Notes: a model not told the origin generated them from the sequence alone. 64,000 nt of DNA from UBA4459 sp963776205 (GCA_963776205.1 CAVZLR010000001.1:310001-374000), one strand, 5' to 3'; shown: positions 54,511-63,799, counted from the first letter of the stretch. Made by a program: numbers and translations.

Positions 54511-56328
54511 ATGAAAAAAATAATTATCGCCATATATTGCCTGTCAATTCTGAGCCTGACATACGCACAGACCGAAAAAGCAGATGCCGAATACATGAAT
54601 ATTCTGAAAGAATATACCCTGAATGATGATGGCAGCATCGATTTCCATTATTCAAAAGAAATGAAACTGCTGAGTCATTTTGCCTTTCACCGTTTGTACG
54701 GCGAAACATTCATCATTACCAACACCGATTTTCAAACCTTGAAAATAAACGAAGCCCATACCATCATGGCAGATGGAAAAAAGGTGGTTACACCGGAAAA
54801 TGCCTTTAACGAGGTACTACCGCGCTTTTCCAATAATGCGCCAGCCTATAATCATATCAGGGAATTGGTGGTTACACACACAGGCCTGGAAGTTGGTGCG
54901 GTGATTCACCTTGATTATACCATCCATTCGGAAAAGGGATATTTCCCGGCTTTGATGTTTGATGAGGTACTGAACGAATCCTCCCCGGTGAACGAATTGG
55001 TTGTGAGAGTCAATTTACCTGCAACCAAAAAACTGAATTATAGATTACTGAATATAGACGGCGAACCTAAGTTATACACTGAAAAAGACCAAAAAGTGTA
55101 TACCTGGACTTTTAAAAACATCGCTGCTTCTTCAAAAGAGAATCACCAGGTAAATGGACATATGGATGCTCCTCGCCTTATATTCAGCAGCGCAGAAAAT
55201 TTAAACCCGGTATATAACACATTCGTTAACCAGGAGGCTTTTCAACTGCAAACGAATACCCAAATGGATGAATTGGTGAAACAAGTGATGTCAGAAAACA
55301 CTGATCAATTGTCAGCAGCTTTTGCATTCCAGAAAGTTGTCAGCAACAATTTTGATAACCTGAATATTCCGCTCGAATACACGGGTTTCATTTGCCGGTC
55401 ACCTATTGAAACATGGAACAGCAACCAGGGTACGGAATTGGAAAAAGCCTTATTGTTGAGTGCCTTGTTAAAGAAAGCGAATATCAGTGCTACTCCGTTA
55501 GCCATCATACCCGATCTGCTTTTTGATATTCAAATGGATGATCTATTAAGCTTTCAGCAATTTGCCATCATGCTGGACCTGGAAAACTATGGCGATGTCA
55601 TCATTTCTTCCAACAAAACAAATGACCAAAATCTGGTATTCGACTTGGCAGATCAAACTCTGTTGATATTGGATCAAGACTTTATAAGTCCTGATGTATT
55701 TTCAGTTGAAAAAAGAACGAACAAAATCGTGGCAACAGCCATGTTCGATCTTAATGATTCCGGATTATCAGGCAATATGAACCTGGAATTAGCGGGCGCT
55801 GCCAATCCTTATTTTTTAATGAGCAAAGATACTTCTGCCATTAAATCACTTGTTAAAGGAGGGGTTTCGTCAAAGGACATCGAGTCATTTACACAGGTTC
55901 AGTTATCGCAGGATATTAGCCGCTCACTTTTGGAAATTAACAAAGGAGAACCCTTTGAAAAGCTGCATAATTACCTGAGTTTTGAGTTGCCATATATCAA
56001 GGGTGGTGTGCATGACTGGCATTTTACTGTTTTGACAGACGAACGGACTTCATCCCTTGAGATCCCTGAAACAGTTCATGAGAAATATGAATACACTTTG
56101 ACTTTTCCAGATGATTTAAAACTGGTAACACAATCTGAAAATATTGAAATTATTAACGATGCTGGTTATGTGCTCATTCAGTTTGAAGAAACTGACGGCA
56201 GACTGGTTGTTACACGGGAAATTAAATTCACAGAGAAGATCATTGATACAAATATATATGATGGTTTCCGGGAGATCATGAATGCATGGAACAATGTTAA
56301 TTTCCAGAAGTTGCTGTTTAAGATGTAA
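54511..56328 (+). CDS. DUF3857 domain secreted protein
   Basis: 605 residues from ATG 54511; a TTG two codons earlier is possible but the ATG starts the signal peptide (KKIIIAIYCLSILSLTYAQ) cleanly. The N-terminal DUF3857 domain (about 25-220) is followed by a transglutaminase-like region (about 250-400). This lacks a clear Cys-His-Asp triad: the expected cysteine region reads WNSNQGTELEKALLLSALLK, without the cysteine. The C-terminal domain is beta-rich. It is therefore probably a non-catalytic partner of the preceding, triad-bearing gene, with which it forms an operon. No role is established. Confidence 0.82.
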   Translation: MKKIIIAIYCLSILSLTYAQTEKADAEYMNILKEYTLNDDGSIDFHYSKEMKLLSHFAFHRLYGETFIITNTDFQTLKINEAHTIMADGKKVVTPENAFNEVLPRFSNNAPAYNHIRELVVTHTGLEVGAVIHLDYTIHSEKGYFPALMFDEVLNESSPVNELVVRVNLPATKKLNYRLLNIDGEPKLYTEKDQKVYTWTFKNIAASSKENHQVNGHMDAPRLIFSSAENLNPVYNTFVNQEAFQLQTNTQMDELVKQVMSENTDQLSAAFAFQKVVSNNFDNLNIPLEYTGFICRSPIETWNSNQGTELEKALLLSALLKKANISATPLAIIPDLLFDIQMDDLLSFQQFAIMLDLENYGDVIISSNKTNDQNLVFDLADQTLLILDQDFISPDVFSVEKRTNKIVATAMFDLNDSGLSGNMNLELAGAANPYFLMSKDTSAIKSLVKGGVSSKDIESFTQVQLSQDISRSLLEINKGEPFEKLHNYLSFELPYIKGGVHDWHFTVLTDERTSSLEIPETVHEKYEYTLTFPDDLKLVTQSENIEIINDAGYVLIQFEETDGRLVVTREIKFTEKIIDTNIYDGFREIMNAWNNVNFQKLLFKM

Positions 56329-56784
56329 ATAACACGCCCGACATTTAAAACCGAACATAGATTGTGACGTTGAATTTCAAGCATTCCAACCAATAATTAA
56401 AGACAATTAAACGGTTTTGCTAGCAATGATCAGATCGTAAGACGCTGTTAATAAGGCAAGCTCATACACTATCTTTTAAAAAGCAGAAAAATATTTTGCA
56501 AAAAATCATTATGGCTCAATAATTATTATGATTTTCTGCAAAACTCCTGACGCTTCAAATCGAATTTCTCAGTTATTACTAAAAATAGACAATTACTTAT
56601 ACTAAGACATTATTTCTTTCCAATTTACTACTATTCCGGCCTCAAATCAATTCGTAAATCCTGGTTGGTCAATCTACTTTTGAATTGAAAATCAATCAAT
56701 AACGTTTTACCAACTTGACTTTCATCAATTTTGGTCGTATTTTACAGAATCTGATTGATTAATTAAACTTAAGAAGTTACTGTT
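56329..56784. other. Gene-free region with an AT-rich inverted repeat
   Basis: 456 bases with no supported gene. Near 56498-56538 GCAAAAAATCATTAT and ATTATGATTTTCTGC form an imperfect hairpin, and GCAGAAAA at 56483 can pair with the same right arm. This could be a terminator-distal structure of the DUF3857 transcript. Nothing else is recognised. Confidence 0.35.
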
Positions 56785-57405
56785 ATGAAAAATCTAATTC
56801 CTCTCATGATTCTTACTCTTTTCGCTATAAATCTGCTGGCTCAGCATAAGTGCAAAGACGCTGTTCACCCAACAGAAAACAGAAAAAGTATTTTAAATTG
56901 TTGTATTAAAGAAATTAAGCCCGGCAATGTGGTTGTTTATGCACTTGAAGACGAAACCTATGAAATAGAAGCGGTTGCTATTAATTACAAAGGGGAATAT
57001 TTCGATTTACGAAGCAATACTGAAATAGTGAATGTTGTAAAGGAGGATCAATATCCGGGTTTCTTATATGAAAAACATGACTATGACTATTACAATCAGT
57101 TATATAAAAAAGCAAATGGGCAAATGGTTATGGGTATAACGATTGCCGGAGTAGGTGGGGGAGTGCTGATCGGAGGTATAGTCCATATGCAGAATTATGA
57201 GAGCGAAAGCCTATTTGATTGGGATGATGCTGGTATAGGTATAACGCTTATAGGAATGGCTGCCATTGGGATTGGGATTCCGATTGCCATAGTGGGAGGG
57301 TCAAGAAAACATAAATATAAGCAAGTCATGCTGGAAATAGAACGAAATGCAAAACTTTCTTTTCGCACCACCGCCAACGGAGTAGGATTGGTATTCAACT
57401 TTTAG
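56785..57405 (+). CDS. Membrane protein of unknown function
   Basis: 206 residues. A signal peptide (cleavage after LLAQ) is followed by a short polar domain with CCIKEIKPGNVVVYALEDET, then two glycine-rich hydrophobic segments (about 115-137, MGITIAGVGGGVLIGGIV, and about 150-173, GIGITLIGMAAIGIGIPIAI). The C-terminal strand ends in a phenylalanine (NGVGLVFNF), as outer-membrane-associated proteins often do. No family recognised. It has its own upstream region and precedes lgt by 125 bases. Confidence 0.62.
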   Translation: MKNLIPLMILTLFAINLLAQHKCKDAVHPTENRKSILNCCIKEIKPGNVVVYALEDETYEIEAVAINYKGEYFDLRSNTEIVNVVKEDQYPGFLYEKHDYDYYNQLYKKANGQMVMGITIAGVGGGVLIGGIVHMQNYESESLFDWDDAGIGITLIGMAAIGIGIPIAIVGGSRKHKYKQVMLEIERNAKLSFRTTANGVGLVFNF

Positions 57406-57530
57406 ATTAAAACATTGCATACAACAGATTTTGGTAGAAGACGAGATAAGTTTTTTTACTATTCTAAAAAAGGACATATATCACTTAGCATGTTTTATGT
57501 ATTTTAGAGAGACTTATTAATTCTTGCATT

Positions 57531-58604
57531 ATGTTACAATATATTTTATGGAATGCTGACCCCGAAATATTTGAGCTTTTCGGTAGAGGTGTCAGATGGT
57601 ATGGGCTTTTATTTGCCGGTTCATTTTACCTGGCTGCTCTGATGCTGAGGCGAATACTGCTAAAAAAGAACATGAAAGATGAGCAGATCAACAAACTCAT
57701 TATTTTTCTGGTTATTGGTTGTTTGGTTGGGTTACGCCTGGGGCATTGCCTGTTTTACGAGCCGGGTTATTATTTGAGCAACCCGATTGAGATCCTTAAA
57801 ATCTGGAAAGGAGGACTGGCCAGTCATGGCGCTGCCATCGGCATTCTCATTGCATTGTATTTATTTATTCGAAAAACCGATTTTTCTTACCTGTGGCTGT
57901 TGGACAGGATTGTTATTGTGGTATTATTTATTGCCCCGTTTATTCGCACCGGAAACCTGATGAACTCAGAAATTATTGGGGATACAACTAACAAATCATT
58001 TGCCTTCCTATATGTGCATGGAGTTGATGACGAATTATCACGAAAAAATGGAAAATATATTGATAAAACGACGATCACCCAAACTGAAAAGGATACCGTG
58101 GTGGATCATATCCAATACAGTGAATTAAATTTGGAGATATTCTTTAAAAAGAATTTTCCCGAGGATAAAATTGACGATTTTATTTACCAGTATTTTGTGC
58201 AGCGGATTGATAACGATTCGGACTTGAAATACAATGTCAGGTTTTTTGTTGATAAGCCCGATATTGAAGTAATTGAGCTTTCCGGAAATTATAAAGCGGT
58301 TATAACTATTTACGGAATCCCCCGGCATCCCAGCCAGGTATACGAGGCATTCGCTTATCTTTCATTCTTTTTGATCTTTATTGTTTACTATATCAGGCAA
58401 AAAGGAATGATCAGGGAAGGATTTCTATTCGGTATGTTCCTGATCCTGGTATTTGGATTTCGATTTTTTGTTGAGTTCTTAAAAGAAGTGCAGGTATCCT
58501 TTGAAAGCACGATGCTGCTCAATATGGGACAATTACTGAGCATCCCTTTGGTAATTTTTGGAATACTCATTGTGTTGCGCTCGCAAAAGAAGCTGCCAAA
58601 TTAA
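57531..58604 (+). CDS. lgt: Prolipoprotein diacylglyceryl transferase
   Basis: 357-residue inner-membrane enzyme that transfers diacylglycerol from phosphatidylglycerol to the lipobox cysteine of prelipoproteins, the first step of lipoprotein maturation. The core motifs are VRWYGLLFAGSFY, LRLGHCLFYEPGYY, GGLASHGAAIG (the Lgt signature with its histidine), RTGNLMNSEIIG and RHPSQVYEAFAYL. Compared with the roughly 270-290 residues of E. coli-type Lgt, an extra loop of about 80 polar residues sits between NSEIIG and RHPSQ, probably on the periplasmic side. The window encodes several lipoproteins that would be its substrates. Confidence 0.94.
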   Translation: MLQYILWNADPEIFELFGRGVRWYGLLFAGSFYLAALMLRRILLKKNMKDEQINKLIIFLVIGCLVGLRLGHCLFYEPGYYLSNPIEILKIWKGGLASHGAAIGILIALYLFIRKTDFSYLWLLDRIVIVVLFIAPFIRTGNLMNSEIIGDTTNKSFAFLYVHGVDDELSRKNGKYIDKTTITQTEKDTVVDHIQYSELNLEIFFKKNFPEDKIDDFIYQYFVQRIDNDSDLKYNVRFFVDKPDIEVIELSGNYKAVITIYGIPRHPSQVYEAFAYLSFFLIFIVYYIRQKGMIREGFLFGMFLILVFGFRFFVEFLKEVQVSFESTMLLNMGQLLSIPLVIFGILIVLRSQKKLPN

Positions 58605-58754
58605 TGTTTGGTTTATGTAAATTTAGAACGACCCAACCATTTTAATTTTCTAACCGCCCAACCCTATTTCCTTTTGAAATGGCAAAAAAACTTTTTAACT
58701 GAAAGGTTTTACTTTTTATTGGGCTCATCCCTAAAGGTTTAAATGTGTAACCAC

Positions 58755-58784
58755 TTGACATCCACCCGCATTATTCGTATATTG
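58755..58784 (+). promoter_or_regulatory. Promoter TTGACA-N17-TATATTG, shared with the gene at 63796
   Basis: TTGACA (58755-58760) and TATATTG (58778-58784) are separated by 17 bases. The same elements with the same spacing precede the gene at 63796, although the spacer sequence differs. This conservation supports both as real promoter elements. The TATATTG can be read as a TAnnTTG -7 box. Confidence 0.7.
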
Positions 58785-58828
58785 TACCTCCCAATTATGC
58801 TTGTTAAACTTAAAACTCATTGCTATGA
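58778..58828 (+). repeat. Leader repeat, copy 1
   Basis: About 51 bases from the -10/-7 box to the start codon (TATATTGTACC, CAATTATGC, GTTAAACT, CTATGAAAA) recur with only a few changes at 63748-63799. The 5' untranslated leaders of these two surface-protein genes therefore descend from one sequence. Confidence 0.8.
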
Positions 58829-60894
58829 AAACAATTTTAACACTTCTTTTCTCCGTTATTTTTTTATCAGTAGATGCTCAGTGGGATTGGCAAAATCCTT
58901 TACCGCAGTCAAACCATCTTTATGAAATCTATTTTGCCGATAGCAATCACGGATGGGCTGTTGGAAGAGTAGGTACAGTACTAAGTACATCAGATGGTGG
59001 AGAAAGCTGGTCATTTTCAAATATAGATACAATACCTCTCTTGCGTGGTGTTTGGTTTACCGATATTAATAATGGATGGATAACAGGAGGCCCTGGCAGG
59101 ATATTACATACAACTGATGGTGGAATTAGCTGGCAATCTCAATACGCAGGCCCCTCTGGATGGATACGATATATGTTTTTTAGTGATGAAACACATGGAT
59201 GGGTTGTTGGTAGTGCAGGAACTATTTTACATACGGAGGATGGTACCAATTGGGAACTCCAAGATGCGGGTGTTGAAAGTCCGCTAAATGCAATACATTT
59301 TGTAAATAATTCATTGGGATGGATTGTTGGAAACGATGGTGTTATTCTTAAAACTGAGAATAGCGGCATTACATGGATAGAACAGTCTAGTGGAACCATA
59401 GAACATCTTTGGGATATCTCCTTTGTAAGTGATGATATAGGGTGGATTGTTGGAATGAATGGAACAATACTTCAAACAAGTGATGGTGGTATTACCTGGA
59501 ATGCGCAAACATCCGGCACGGCAGAAAGGTTATACGGCGTGCAATTTTTAGATGAGAATACAGGTTGGGCTGTAGGTGGTGTTAATGGAACGGTTTTATC
59601 AACATCTGATGGGGGTATAACTTGGATTATGCAAGATTGCCCAACCGATTATGCGTATGGTGGATTGTTTTTTACTTCAGCAACCGAGGGTTGGGTTGTG
59701 GGATATGATGGAGCCATGATTCATACTTCCGATGGGGGGATAACTTGGGAAAGAAAAAGGGATGGAACAATGAACTCACTGCATGGAATTGACTTTATTG
59801 ATGCTACACATGGTTGGGCTGTCGGACAAGAAGGAGAAATCATTTCAACAACAGATGGAGGTAATAAATGGACTGAAATAAGCAGTGGAATTAATACCTG
59901 GTTGGAAAGTGTAGATTTTATTGATCCTTCAAATGGTTGGGCAGTTGGAGAGTCAGGGAAAATTATTTCAACATCTGATGGTGGTCAGCAGTGGGAGATT
60001 CAAAATGAAAATGAAAATATCTGGTTATACGATATTCAATTTATTGATACTCAAAAAGGATGGGTTTGTGGCACTGATGGAACAATATTATACACAGAAA
60101 ACGCAGGAAATACATGGGATTTGCAAAACAGTAATACAACAGAATTTCTGAAAGACTTATTTGCAATTGACCATCAAAATATATATGCTGTTGGAGCAAT
60201 TGGTACGATTATCCATTCAACAAATGGAGGCATAACATGGGAACATCAAGCAAGTAATGTTAACGACACTTTAGAAAGTGTATTTTTTAATGATGAAAAT
60301 TTAGGCTGGGTTGTTGGTAACAATGGAGCGGTTTTAAAAACTACAGATGGTGGAACTAATTGGACATCTGATAGCTTGGGAATATATTACTGGTTAACTG
60401 ACGTAAAATTCGCCGATGATCTAAATGGTTGGGCATCAGCTTATGATGGATGGTTATTTTACACCAATGATGGCGGAAATAAATGGGAACGGCAAACAAG
60501 AAATACTTTTAAAAATCTCTATAGTGTTTGTTTTATTGATCAAAACTATGGTTGGGCGGTTGGTGATCTAGGAACAGTCTTGCATACAAATAATGGAGGC
60601 ATGGTGGGTTTGCAGGCAGGTTCTATATATACGCAAAATATACTCGATTCAAAACCAACGCCTAACCCTTTCAGTTCACAAATAGCAATACAATATGAAC
60701 TGAAACAGCCAGAAAAAGTCACATTAACGATATATGATTATTTAGGTAAGCAAGTCTTTCAAACACAAGAAAACCAAGCAGATGGTAAACAACAACTCAT
60801 TTGGAATGCTGAAAGAAATGCTGATGGGGTTTACTATTACAGCTTGCAAGTAGGTGATGCTGTTGCCAATGGAAAGATGGTGAAAGTGAAGTAA
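58825..60894 (+). CDS. Type IX-secreted Ycf48-like beta-propeller protein, 14 repeats
   Basis: 689 residues from ATG 58825; a TTG-initiated extension upstream is rejected because the ATG starts the signal peptide (KTILTLLFSVIFLSVDAQ). I count 14 repeats of about 42-44 residues built on the pattern F.D...GW.VG..GTIL.T.DGG.TW, as in Ycf48/BNR-like propellers. This is enough for two seven-bladed propellers. A Por sorting domain (last about 75 residues, YELKQPEKVTLTIYDYLGKQ) directs export by the type IX system. Its last 201 bases are nearly identical to those of the next gene. Ycf48-like proteins bind other proteins; the target here is unknown. Confidence 0.86.
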   Translation: MKTILTLLFSVIFLSVDAQWDWQNPLPQSNHLYEIYFADSNHGWAVGRVGTVLSTSDGGESWSFSNIDTIPLLRGVWFTDINNGWITGGPGRILHTTDGGISWQSQYAGPSGWIRYMFFSDETHGWVVGSAGTILHTEDGTNWELQDAGVESPLNAIHFVNNSLGWIVGNDGVILKTENSGITWIEQSSGTIEHLWDISFVSDDIGWIVGMNGTILQTSDGGITWNAQTSGTAERLYGVQFLDENTGWAVGGVNGTVLSTSDGGITWIMQDCPTDYAYGGLFFTSATEGWVVGYDGAMIHTSDGGITWERKRDGTMNSLHGIDFIDATHGWAVGQEGEIISTTDGGNKWTEISSGINTWLESVDFIDPSNGWAVGESGKIISTSDGGQQWEIQNENENIWLYDIQFIDTQKGWVCGTDGTILYTENAGNTWDLQNSNTTEFLKDLFAIDHQNIYAVGAIGTIIHSTNGGITWEHQASNVNDTLESVFFNDENLGWVVGNNGAVLKTTDGGTNWTSDSLGIYYWLTDVKFADDLNGWASAYDGWLFYTNDGGNKWERQTRNTFKNLYSVCFIDQNYGWAVGDLGTVLHTNNGGMVGLQAGSIYTQNILDSKPTPNPFSSQIAIQYELKQPEKVTLTIYDYLGKQVFQTQENQADGKQQLIWNAERNADGVYYYSLQVGDAVANGKMVKVK
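60694..60894 (+). repeat. Sorting-domain direct repeat, copy 1
   Basis: 201 bases encoding the last 66 residues and stop of the propeller protein. They match 62019-62219 at about 91% identity by hand count, with an uninterrupted identical stretch of about 60 bases in the middle. Confidence 0.85.
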
Positions 60895-60950
60895 GCTGTT
60901 TTTAATGAATACTAGAATCGTTTTAAAATAATGCTGCTAAAAACTCTCTT

Positions 60951-62219
60951 ATGGAAAAACAATTAATCATTAGTCTTTCGCTTTTATTTTTATTTTCATT
61001 TTCACATGCTCAATGGGAGGTTCAAACCAGTGGAACAAATGAGTTTTTAAGAAGTGTCTATTTTATAGATACTATTAATGGTTGGGTTGCAGGGGCAGGA
61101 GGAATTATATTGCACACTGCTAACGGAGGTATTAACTGGGAAGAGCAATCAATCATTAGCAATCATTCTTTTCAGGGGATCCATTTTACAGACGCTAATC
61201 ACGGGTGGGCAGTAGGAAGAAAAACAACATTTCCTTTTTTTCGAGCGGTTTATCACACCATTGACGGAGGTAATAACTGGGAAGAGGTAATACTTCTTCC
61301 TGTATTGTCGCCTCTTCATACCGTATACTTTAGAGACATGTTAAATGGATGGATGCTCGGCAGTCAAATATATCATACTATAGATGGAGGAGAAACTTGG
61401 GAGTCTCAGTTCTATTCAAACTGTGAAGCTGGTGGTATTTATTTTACTGATTCACTGAAGGGCTGGGTAGCTGGTAGTTATTCGAATGGTAGTACTGGTT
61501 ATATAGACAGCTTCATTTTACACACTTTTGATGGTGGAAACACATGGGAATACCAATTCGAAATTCATAGCCGATCTGCACCCGTTCTATTTAGTATTTA
61601 TTTTACTGACTCACTGAAAGGCTGGATCGCTGGAGGACGTCCAAATCTTTCTGAGATTATACTAAAAACAACAGACGGTGGAAATAATTGGGATACTTCC
61701 TTTTTAAGCAATAGTGGGTCCTTAAATTCAATATATTTCACCGACACTTTCAATGGTTGGGCTGTTGGTGCTTATGGAAATATACTTTACACCTCGGATG
61801 CTGGTTACACATGGGAGTATATTCCAAGTGGAACAGAAAATACCTTGAGTGATGTATATTTTACTGAAAACGGTTATGGGTGGGCTGTAGGTGGAAATGG
61901 TACAATTTTACATGCTGACTATAGTCAGATTGTTGGAATCGATAAGATTGAAGCTCGAAGTTTAAGTTCCAACGTTCAATATTATCCCAATCCTTTCACA
62001 ACCTCAACAACTCTGTCATATGAACTGAAACAACCTGAGAAAGTCATTTTAACCATATATGATTATTTAGGTAAGCAAGTCTATCAAACACAAGAAAACC
62101 AAGCAGATGGTAAACAACAACTCATTTGGAATGCTGAAAGAAATGCGAATGGGGTTTACTATTACAGGCTACAGGTAGGTGATGCTGTTGCCAATGGGAA
62201 GCTGGTGAAGGTGAGGTAG
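60951..62219 (+). CDS. Type IX-secreted Ycf48-like beta-propeller protein, 7 repeats
   Basis: 422 residues. Signal peptide with cleavage after SHAQ. Seven repeats of the GW.AG/VG...IL.T.DGG..W type follow, enough for one seven-bladed propeller, so it looks like half of the 14-repeat neighbour. Blades 2, 4 and 5 have longer loops (for example KTTFPFFRAVYHTIDGG). The Por sorting domain is nearly identical to the upstream gene's in DNA as well as protein, though the propellers have diverged. It has no copy of the shared promoter leader and lies 56 bases after the first gene, so it is probably cotranscribed with it. Confidence 0.85.
   Translation: MEKQLIISLSLLFLFSFSHAQWEVQTSGTNEFLRSVYFIDTINGWVAGAGGIILHTANGGINWEEQSIISNHSFQGIHFTDANHGWAVGRKTTFPFFRAVYHTIDGGNNWEEVILLPVLSPLHTVYFRDMLNGWMLGSQIYHTIDGGETWESQFYSNCEAGGIYFTDSLKGWVAGSYSNGSTGYIDSFILHTFDGGNTWEYQFEIHSRSAPVLFSIYFTDSLKGWIAGGRPNLSEIILKTTDGGNNWDTSFLSNSGSLNSIYFTDTFNGWAVGAYGNILYTSDAGYTWEYIPSGTENTLSDVYFTENGYGWAVGGNGTILHADYSQIVGIDKIEARSLSSNVQYYPNPFTTSTTLSYELKQPEKVILTIYDYLGKQVYQTQENQADGKQQLIWNAERNANGVYYYRLQVGDAVANGKLVKVR
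62019..62219 (+). repeat. Sorting-domain direct repeat, copy 2
   Basis: Second copy of the 201-base sorting-domain sequence (see 60694-60894). The two copies are 1,325 bases apart in the same direction, which would allow recombination deleting or exchanging the second gene. Confidence 0.85.
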
Positions 62220-62261
62220 GAGTAAAAAGTATAAGTAGTAGCTTAATGAATTTGCAAAGAT

Positions 62262-63392
62262 TTACAATTGCTTACCTAAAAGCAATTTCAACATATTACC
62301 CATCATTTTTTGCTTACCAACCTTTTCGCTAAGAATTCCCAGGTACAACTTCACTGCATTTTTTGGAGGTACGGTTTTCTTCATTTTTTCAATCAGACGA
62401 ATTGCTTCTTTTTTACAGCTTGTAACACACAAGCCACAGCCAATACATCTGTCAAGGTCAATCTCTGCCTTTTTATCTTCCACCCTGATGGCATCCATCT
62501 GGCATCTTTTAACACATAACGAACATCCATTACATGCTTCACTGATTATCTGGGCATAAAAATTATGTCCAATGAGCTCTGCCGGTTTATCATATTTTTT
62601 TGCTGAAGTAAGCACGCCACAGCAACATCCGCAACACAAGCAAATACAAAAAGGTTGCAAAGAGTTACCCGGTTGCAAAACCAGACCTTCGCGTTCGGCC
62701 CTATCTATAATATCCAGGCATTCCTCTTTTGAAATAGTTCTTGCCTGCCCCCTGTCTAAATATGAAGATGCACCAAAAGAAATGCAAACTTCAATATCTT
62801 TGGTTTGCTTACAGGAATTCCCCAGCAAGGCTTCACCTTCTTTACAAACGCAATTGGCTACCGCTATGGATTTATTGGTTTCTTTTACAATTTGGCGCAT
62901 GTTGTCGTAAGTAGCAATATTGTATTCCGGAACAATGGCTTTCATATGAGGACTGGTTCGTAACTGGGGCAAAGAACTTCTGAAAAATTCATCATTAAAA
63001 CCTTCATCAAAATACTGATGCATCCATTCCATGAACTCTTTATTCAAACGGCCCAATTGATACTCAAACATACCTATTGCCAACATGGCATTACTATATT
63101 TAAATGGCGCATTCTTTGATCGGTTAATAGAACCTCCTAAATACATTTGATCCAGAATAATGCTTAACTCATCCAGTTCAATCTTCTCGTTAAACTTACG
63201 TTTAAACCTTTTCTGTATAGTTAACACCGAAGCATTTCCCAGGCTAAGACAAAGTGCCACTTTTGCCTCAAAATTATTAAACAGGTGTTGTAATATTTTT
63301 ATTTCCACCCCTGAATCGGTTTTTGGAAAACCTATGGGTAATTTATCAAGATGTTCCTGTAATAGGCGATAAACATGTCTTTCATATTGCAT
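62262..63392 (-). CDS. Cysteine-rich 4Fe-4S ferredoxin-type protein
   Basis: 376 residues from ATG 63392 (a TTG two codons upstream is less likely). The N-terminal about 150 residues look like a helical, winged-helix-like domain without cysteine clusters. A middle segment has CVCKEGEALLGNSCKQ and, after QPFC, the dense motif CICLCCGCCCG (seven cysteines in eleven residues). The C-terminus is a bacterial two-cluster ferredoxin with ACNGCSLCVKRCQMDAI and RCIGCGLCVTSCKKEAI, each ligating one 4Fe-4S. No membrane segment, so cytoplasmic electron transfer or sensing is likely. The partner is unknown. It is monocistronic and convergent with the propeller operon. Confidence 0.82.
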   Translation of the reverse strand: MQYERHVYRLLQEHLDKLPIGFPKTDSGVEIKILQHLFNNFEAKVALCLSLGNASVLTIQKRFKRKFNEKIELDELSIILDQMYLGGSINRSKNAPFKYSNAMLAIGMFEYQLGRLNKEFMEWMHQYFDEGFNDEFFRSSLPQLRTSPHMKAIVPEYNIATYDNMRQIVKETNKSIAVANCVCKEGEALLGNSCKQTKDIEVCISFGASSYLDRGQARTISKEECLDIIDRAEREGLVLQPGNSLQPFCICLCCGCCCGVLTSAKKYDKPAELIGHNFYAQIISEACNGCSLCVKRCQMDAIRVEDKKAEIDLDRCIGCGLCVTSCKKEAIRLIEKMKKTVPPKNAVKLYLGILSEKVGKQKMMGNMLKLLLGKQL

Positions 63393-63724
63393 ATACAATA
63401 ATAGTTAATTATTGAATTAAATAAAACTATTTAAGTGATATTGAGCTGTCTTATGGAAATCCGTTACCGGATGCGCTAACCATGTTTGAAATAACCTAAT
63501 TCTAATCCCTTACCACAGGGTGATATGGTTAATCATGGATTGTTATCAAATATAAGAAACTTGTGGGGGTTTCTGTAAAGAATAGATATTTAAACCGTTT
63601 TAGTGGTAAGATTCGATTTCTTGCATGCTCTCATTCATTAGCCGGGCTTGGTCGTCTGGCGGTTGTCGTAAGCGAGAAATGGAAGTGTTTGAAATTTTTC
63701 AGATGCTTTTCTGTTGCTATCTCC
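63393..63724. other. Gene-free region
   Basis: 332 bases upstream of the last promoter. It is AT-rich near the ferredoxin-type gene, with a more GC-rich patch near 63640-63680. An open frame from 63563 exists but has no coding character and runs through the promoter and leader. Nothing functional is recognised. Confidence 0.4.
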
Positions 63725-63754
63725 TTGACATTCGTCAATTTAAGTTGTATATTG
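63725..63754 (+). promoter_or_regulatory. Promoter TTGACA-N17-TATATTG, shared with the gene at 58825
   Basis: TTGACA (63725-63730) and TATATTG (63748-63754) with a 17-base spacer, matching the elements at 58755-58784 in sequence and spacing, 42 bases upstream of the last ATG. Confidence 0.7.
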
Positions 63755-63799
63755 TACCTTCCAATTATGCTCGTTAAACTCAAAAACTCACTGCTATGA
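63748..63799 (+). repeat. Leader repeat, copy 2
   Basis: Near-identical copy of 58778-58828, one base longer, ending at the start codon of the last gene. Differences are a handful of single-base changes. Confidence 0.8.

Noticed and set aside
58900..60620. Regular repeats considered as a CRISPR array
   Set aside because: The period is about 129 bases in frame with an open reading frame and the repeats vary at the DNA level, so they are protein repeats of the propeller.
63563..63799. Open frame of 78 codons
   Set aside because: It runs through the shared promoter and leader and into the start codon of the last gene. Its tail resembles the leader of the 58825 gene only because the DNA is repeated.
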